7,781 nt of DNA from an uncultured Oscillospiraceae bacterium. Lineage in GTDB: Bacteria > Bacillota > Clostridia > Oscillospirales > Oscillospiraceae. The stretch lies in NCBI GenBank assembly GCA_949093475.1, contig CARXAY010000054.1, positions 1-7,781 of the forward strand, in the 5' to 3' direction. Position 1 is the first letter of the stretch. Each line of letters starts with the position of its first letter. A model generated the notes under the pieces. It was not told the DNA's origin and did not search any database. It saw nothing but the letters and a program-made list of their open reading frames with translations. Shown here one piece after another: positions 4,665 to 7,781 of this stretch. A program made the translations under genes and the position numbers.

Positions 4665-6062
4665 TTGATCTCCACCATTCGCAACGCTTGGAAGATCGAC
4701 GAGCTGCGTAAGAAGATCCTCTTCACCCTCTTCGCGCTGCTCATCTTCCGGCTGGGCTGCGCCGTCCCCGTTCCTTTCGTGAACAGCGACGCGCTGAGCG
4801 ACTATCTGCAGGGGCAGTCAGGTACGATCTTCAACCTGCTGAACGCCATGAGCGGCGACGCCTTTGCTCAGGCGACGGTTTTCGCCCTCAGCATCCAGCC
4901 CTATATCAACAGCTCCATCATCATCGAGCTGCTGTGCATCGCCATTCCGGCGCTGGAGCGGCTCAAGACCGACGGCGGCGAGGAAGGCCGCAAGAAGATC
5001 GCCGCCATCACCCGTTACGCCACCGTGGCCATCGCGATTCTTCAGGGATTCGGGTACTTCACCCTGATCCGGAGCTGGGGTCTGATCAACTACCACGGCG
5101 TGCCTGCGTGGCTGGTGGGCGTCATCGTGGTGATGGCCTTCACCGCCGGCTCCGCCTTTGTCATGTGGCTGGGTGAGCAGATCACCGAGTTCGGCATCGG
5201 CAACGGCATTTCCATCATCCTCTTCGGCGGCATCGTCTCCCGCGTGCCCAGCATGATCATGGCGATGATCAACGGCGTGCAGACGTGGGTCGGCGTGCAG
5301 AACGGAACGCTCACCGCCGAGATCTGGCAGACCCGGAATCCGAACACCTACGCCACCGTGGAAGAGGCGCAGGCGGCCCTGAACAAGGCGGCCATGCACC
5401 CCGCCTTCATCCCCCTGTTCATCGTTGGGATGCTGCTTCTGGTCATCTTCATCGTGTTCATCACCAACGCCGAGCGCCGCATTCCCGTGCAGTACGCCAA
5501 GCGGGTGGTGGGCCGGAAGATGTACGGCGGCCAGTCCACCCACCTGCCCATGAAGGTGAATATGTCTGGCGTTATGCCCATCATCTTCGCGCAGGCCATC
5601 GCGTCCCTCCCCGCCACCATCGCCGCGTTCTTCGGCGTGACCAACAAGTCCGAGGGCTTCGGCGGCGCGTTTATGCGGGTGTTTGACGCCAGCGGTGTGG
5701 TATACGCCATCGTATACTTCCTGCTGATCTTGGGCTTCAGCTACTTCTACTCCTCCATTCAGTTCAACCCCGTAGAGGTGGCCAACAACCTGAAGAAGAA
5801 CGGCGGCTTCGTCCCCGGCTTCCGTCCGGGCAAGCCCACCGCCGACTTCATCCACAAGGTTCTGAACAAGATCACCCTGTTCGGCGCTTTGTACCTGTCG
5901 GTGATCGCGATCCTGCCCATCGTTACCGGGAACATCATCGGCATCCAGTCCTTGGCCATCGGCGGTACGTCCATCATCATCGTGGTCGGCGTGGCGCTGG
6001 AGACGGTGAAGGCTATGGAGGCCCAGATGCTCATGCGGCACTACAAGGGCTTCTTGGAGTAA
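4665..6062 (+). CDS. secY: Preprotein translocase channel subunit SecY (TTG start)
   Basis: A 465-residue multi-pass membrane protein, the pore of the SecYEG channel that exports or inserts nascent proteins. About ten hydrophobic segments can be placed near residues 18-38, 72-95, 115-135, 149-169, 180-203, 249-268, 303-324, 343-363, 402-423 and 431-448. Family signatures are IQPYINSSIIIELL (77-90), GIGNGISIILF (177-187), RRIPVQYAKRVVGRKMYGGQ (271-290), PGFRPGKPT (384-392) and the C-terminal ETVKAMEAQMLMRHYKGF. It is longer than the usual 430-440 residues, mainly because the external loop between segments 5 and 6 (about residues 204-248) is enlarged. It starts with TTG directly after rplO; the start gives MISTIRNAWKIDELRKKILF, a normal SecY N-terminus. 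Confidence 0.98.
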   Translation: MISTIRNAWKIDELRKKILFTLFALLIFRLGCAVPVPFVNSDALSDYLQGQSGTIFNLLNAMSGDAFAQATVFALSIQPYINSSIIIELLCIAIPALERLKTDGGEEGRKKIAAITRYATVAIAILQGFGYFTLIRSWGLINYHGVPAWLVGVIVVMAFTAGSAFVMWLGEQITEFGIGNGISIILFGGIVSRVPSMIMAMINGVQTWVGVQNGTLTAEIWQTRNPNTYATVEEAQAALNKAAMHPAFIPLFIVGMLLLVIFIVFITNAERRIPVQYAKRVVGRKMYGGQSTHLPMKVNMSGVMPIIFAQAIASLPATIAAFFGVTNKSEGFGGAFMRVFDASGVVYAIVYFLLILGFSYFYSSIQFNPVEVANNLKKNGGFVPGFRPGKPTADFIHKVLNKITLFGALYLSVIAILPIVTGNIIGIQSLAIGGTSIIIVVGVALETVKAMEAQMLMRHYKGFLE

Positions 6063-6074
6063 GGGGTGCGCGCC

Positions 6075-6710
6075 ATGAAGATCATCTTCTTGGGCGCGCC
6101 CGGCGCGGGGAAGGGCACACAGGCTGAGATCTTCTCCGAAAAGCTGGGAATCCCCACCATTTCCACCGGCAACATCCTCCGGGCCGCCATTCAGGCGGGT
6201 ACGACCGTAGGACTTCAGGCCAAGGCGCTGATCGACGCGGGCAAGTTAGTTCCCGACGAGGTCATTCTTGCCATCGTTCAGGAGCGGCTGAGCCGCGACG
6301 ACTGCGCCAAGGGCTTCATTCTGGACGGCGTGCCCCGCACGCTGGCGCAGGCCCAAGCCATGGAGGACATGGGCATTTCCATCGACCATGTGGTGGATCT
6401 GGAAGTGCCCGACGCAGTCATCATCACCCGCATGAGCGGGCGGCGGGTCTGCGAAAGCTGCGGCGCACCATATCATGTGGAGGCCAACCCGCCCAAGGCG
6501 GAGGGCGTTTGCGACCACTGCGGCGGCAAACTGGTCACCCGCAAGGACGACCGGGCCGAGACAGTGAAGGAACGCTTGGAGGTCTATCACAGCGTCACCG
6601 AGCCGCTGCGGCAGTTTTACGGTGAGCGGGGCTTGCTCCGCACCGTTCCCGGCGACAAGGGCAGCGTGGAGGACATCTCCGCCGCCGTCGCAAGGGTACT
6701 GGGAGTGTAA
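6075..6710 (+). CDS. adk: Adenylate kinase with zinc-binding lid
   Basis: A 211-residue cytoplasmic enzyme (ATP + AMP = 2 ADP) that balances adenine nucleotides. The P-loop is GAPGAGKGT at residues 7-15. The AMP-binding region has STGNILRAAI (30-39) and GFILDGVPRTLAQA (80-93), with R36 and R88 conserved. The lid (about residues 120-160) has C126-x2-C129 and C146-x2-C149, the structural zinc site common in Gram-positive adenylate kinases. Then come the catalytic-arginine stretch KDDRAETVKERLEVY and the C-terminal helix. Two familiar positions differ from the commonest form: STGN for STGD and DGVPRT for DGFPRT. AAGGGG at 6061-6066 is 8 nt before the ATG at 6075. The in-frame GTG at 6066 overlaps that site and is unlikely. 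Confidence 0.98.
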   Translation: MKIIFLGAPGAGKGTQAEIFSEKLGIPTISTGNILRAAIQAGTTVGLQAKALIDAGKLVPDEVILAIVQERLSRDDCAKGFILDGVPRTLAQAQAMEDMGISIDHVVDLEVPDAVIITRMSGRRVCESCGAPYHVEANPPKAEGVCDHCGGKLVTRKDDRAETVKERLEVYHSVTEPLRQFYGERGLLRTVPGDKGSVEDISAAVARVLGV

Positions 6711-6712
6711 GC

Positions 6713-7483
6713 ATGGAGCTTATCACCATTAAGACCCCCGAGGAGATCGAAAAAATGCGGGCCGCCGGGCGGCTCACCGCACAGGCGAGAGCCTTGGCGG
6801 GGAGCATGATCCGCCCCGGCGTCACCACAGGAGAGATCGACCGGGAGGTTCGCAAGTTTATCCGAAGCCACGGCGCAAAACCGTCCTTTTTGGGCTACGG
6901 CGGTTTCCCCGGCTCGATCTGCGCGTCGGTGAATGAGGTGGTCATCCACGGCATTCCCGGCAGCCGCAGGTTGGAGGAGGGGGACATCGTGTCCATCGAC
7001 GTGGGGGCGTATCTCCACGGCTTCCACGGCGACTGCGCCGCCACCTTTCCCTGCGGGAAGGTTTCCCCGGAGGCGCAGAAGCTGATGGACGTGACCCGGG
7101 AGAGCTTTTTCAAGGGCATTGCCCAAGCGAAGGCGGGCAACCGGGTGCGGGATATCGGCCACGCGGTGCAGCAGTATGTGGAGAGCTTTGGGTACGGCGT
7201 TGTGCGAGACTTCGTCGGCCACGGTGTGGGCCGGCAGATGCACGAGCCGCCGGAAGTTCCCAACTACGGCCCCGGCGGCCACGGGCCGCGGCTGATGCCC
7301 GGCATGGTCATCGCCGTAGAGCCGATGGTGTGCGCCGGAGACTGGCGGGTGAAGGTCTTGCCCGACAAGTGGACGACGGTTTCCGTGGACGGAAGCCTCA
7401 CCGCCCACTATGAAAACACCATCCTCATTACCGAAGGAGAACCGGAGATCCTCACCGTCACGGAGGACGGAACCTATGCTTGA
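6713..7483 (+). CDS. map: Methionine aminopeptidase, type I
   Basis: A 256-residue cytoplasmic metalloprotease that removes the initiator methionine from new proteins. All five metal ligands are visible: D96 (SIDVGAY), D107 (FHGDCAATF), H170 (FVGHGVGRQMHE), E203 (IAVEPMV) and E234 (HYENTILIT). The substrate-contacting H79 (VVIHGIP) and H177 are also present. Length and spacing match the single-domain type Ia enzymes, with no N-terminal zinc-finger extension. The ATG is 2 nt after the adk stop, with GGGAG at 6701-6705 inside adk. Its 3' end overlaps the next gene by 8 nt. Fully intact. Confidence 0.98.
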   Translation: MELITIKTPEEIEKMRAAGRLTAQARALAGSMIRPGVTTGEIDREVRKFIRSHGAKPSFLGYGGFPGSICASVNEVVIHGIPGSRRLEEGDIVSIDVGAYLHGFHGDCAATFPCGKVSPEAQKLMDVTRESFFKGIAQAKAGNRVRDIGHAVQQYVESFGYGVVRDFVGHGVGRQMHEPPEVPNYGPGGHGPRLMPGMVIAVEPMVCAGDWRVKVLPDKWTTVSVDGSLTAHYENTILITEGEPEILTVTEDGTYA

Positions 7484-7778
7484 ATACATGGGCCAAATCG
7501 TTCAGGCGCTGGCGGGACGGGATCAGGGAGGGATCTTTTGTGTGGTGGGCATAGACCGGGAGCAGGAGAGACTGCTTCTGGCGGACGGGAAGCGGCGAAA
7601 GGCGTCCCATCCGAAGGCCAAGAAACCGGCCCATGTCCGGCTTTTGACCGAACCACAGCGCGGAGGGTTTCACCACCCGGCGATCCAAGCCTTACAGCGG
7701 GGAGAAACGGTCTATGACCGAGAGCTGAGACGGGCCATCGCGGCCTTTAAGGAGGAAATGAGCCTTGGCAAAGGATGA
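7476..7778 (+). CDS. KOW-domain RNA-binding protein (L14e-like), between map and infA
   Basis: A 100-residue basic protein. Residues 1-60 (MLEYMGQIVQALAGRDQGGI, then FCVVGIDREQERLLLADGKRRKASHPKAKKPAHVRLL) look like the KOW/SH3-like fold of the archaeal-eukaryotic L14e family. G-[RK]-D-x-G-x-x-F-x-V is the core motif, followed by D-G-[KR]-x-R. Proteins of this kind occupy the map-infA gap in many Gram-positives, where they are presumed RNA- or ribosome-binding with no settled role. The C-terminal 40 residues (from about 61) are charged and helical-looking and unrecognised. GGAGG at 7462-7466 is 9 nt before the ATG at 7476, and an alternative ATG at 7488 has no site. It overlaps map by 8 nt and infA by 14 nt, suggesting translational coupling. 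Confidence 0.85.
   Translation: MLEYMGQIVQALAGRDQGGIFCVVGIDREQERLLLADGKRRKASHPKAKKPAHVRLLTEPQRGGFHHPAIQALQRGETVYDRELRRAIAAFKEEMSLGKG
7749..7755 (+). promoter_or_regulatory. infA ribosome binding site
   Basis: AAGGAGG lies inside the end of the KOW gene, 9 nt before the TTG at 7765. The ATG at 7758 is in the KOW frame and only 2 nt away, so TTG is the likely infA start. Confidence 0.8.
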
Positions 7779-7781
7779 TAT
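7765..7781 (+). CDS. infA: Translation initiation factor IF-1, first codons (partial, TTG start)
   Basis: Only five codons and two bases are in the window: TTG GCA AAG GAT GAT AT, read as MAKDD followed by an Ile or Met codon. MAKDD is the characteristic IF-1 N-terminus, and infA is the expected gene after map and the KOW gene. The start is fixed by AAGGAGG 9 nt upstream. IF-1 binds the 30S A site during initiation. The gene overlaps the preceding one by 14 nt. The call depends on five residues plus gene order. Confidence 0.85.

Noticed and set aside
4818..6041. A 407-codon open frame antisense to secY
   Set aside because: Composition dominated by His, Asp and Gly, as expected when a GC-rich hydrophobic gene is read backwards; no start signal and no family resemblance.
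6066..6074. GTG start for adk
   Set aside because: It overlaps the ribosome binding site; ATG at 6075 gives the standard MKIIFLGAPGAGKGT start.
7410..7475. Longer start for the KOW protein inside map
   Set aside because: No ribosome binding site and the extra 22 residues are low-complexity off-frame map sequence; ATG at 7476 has GGAGG 9 nt upstream.
6617..7489. A 290-codon antisense frame over map
   Set aside because: Shadow of map, whose five metal ligands and codon use make the + strand the coding one.

Overview
The window is a run of the S10-spc (spc) ribosomal protein operon, all on the + strand. Order: rpsQ (3' end), rplN, rplX, rplE, rpsN, rpsH, rplF, rplR, rpsE, rpmD, rplO, secY, adk, map, a KOW-domain RNA-binding protein gene, infA (5' end). 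The GC-rich codons, near-consensus AGGAGG ribosome binding sites, zinc-type short S14, zinc-lid adenylate kinase, TTG starts for secY and infA, and a KOW protein between map and infA all point to a low-to-mid GC Gram-positive lineage with high GC content, most likely a Clostridia/Oscillospirales gut bacterium. That placement is inference; no species can be read from the window.

Layout. Positions 1-1877 hold S17 (end), L14, L24, L5 and S14. Positions 1878-2161 are non-coding, and 2162-4663 hold S8, L6, L18, S5, L30 and L15. Positions 4665-7483 hold SecY, adenylate kinase and methionine aminopeptidase. Positions 7476-7781 hold the KOW protein and the first codons of IF-1. Every junction except one is 18 nt or shorter or overlaps, so the genes are almost certainly co-transcribed and partly translationally coupled. 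They supply large and small ribosomal subunit proteins, the membrane channel that receives nascent chains, an adenylate-balancing enzyme, the N-terminal Met-trimming enzyme and an initiation factor. No promoter and no convincing intrinsic terminator is visible inside the window.

Two things depart from the standard operon. First, L5 carries a 99-residue Lys/Ala/Glu-rich N-terminal extension built from 11-residue repeats followed by a PAAKK-type basic tail, ahead of an otherwise full-length 179-residue L5 core; a strong ribosome binding site sits at the extended start. Second, the rpsN-rpsH junction is 284 nt long. It contains a series of stem-loops, some with G.U pairs that only make sense in the + strand RNA, and it is bracketed by a 6-bp direct repeat (AAATCT). 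Removing the block and one repeat copy leaves an ordinary 22-nt spacer with the rpsH ribosome binding site intact. It therefore looks like a small non-coding inserted element with RNA structure. Everything else is a conventional, intact housekeeping operon.
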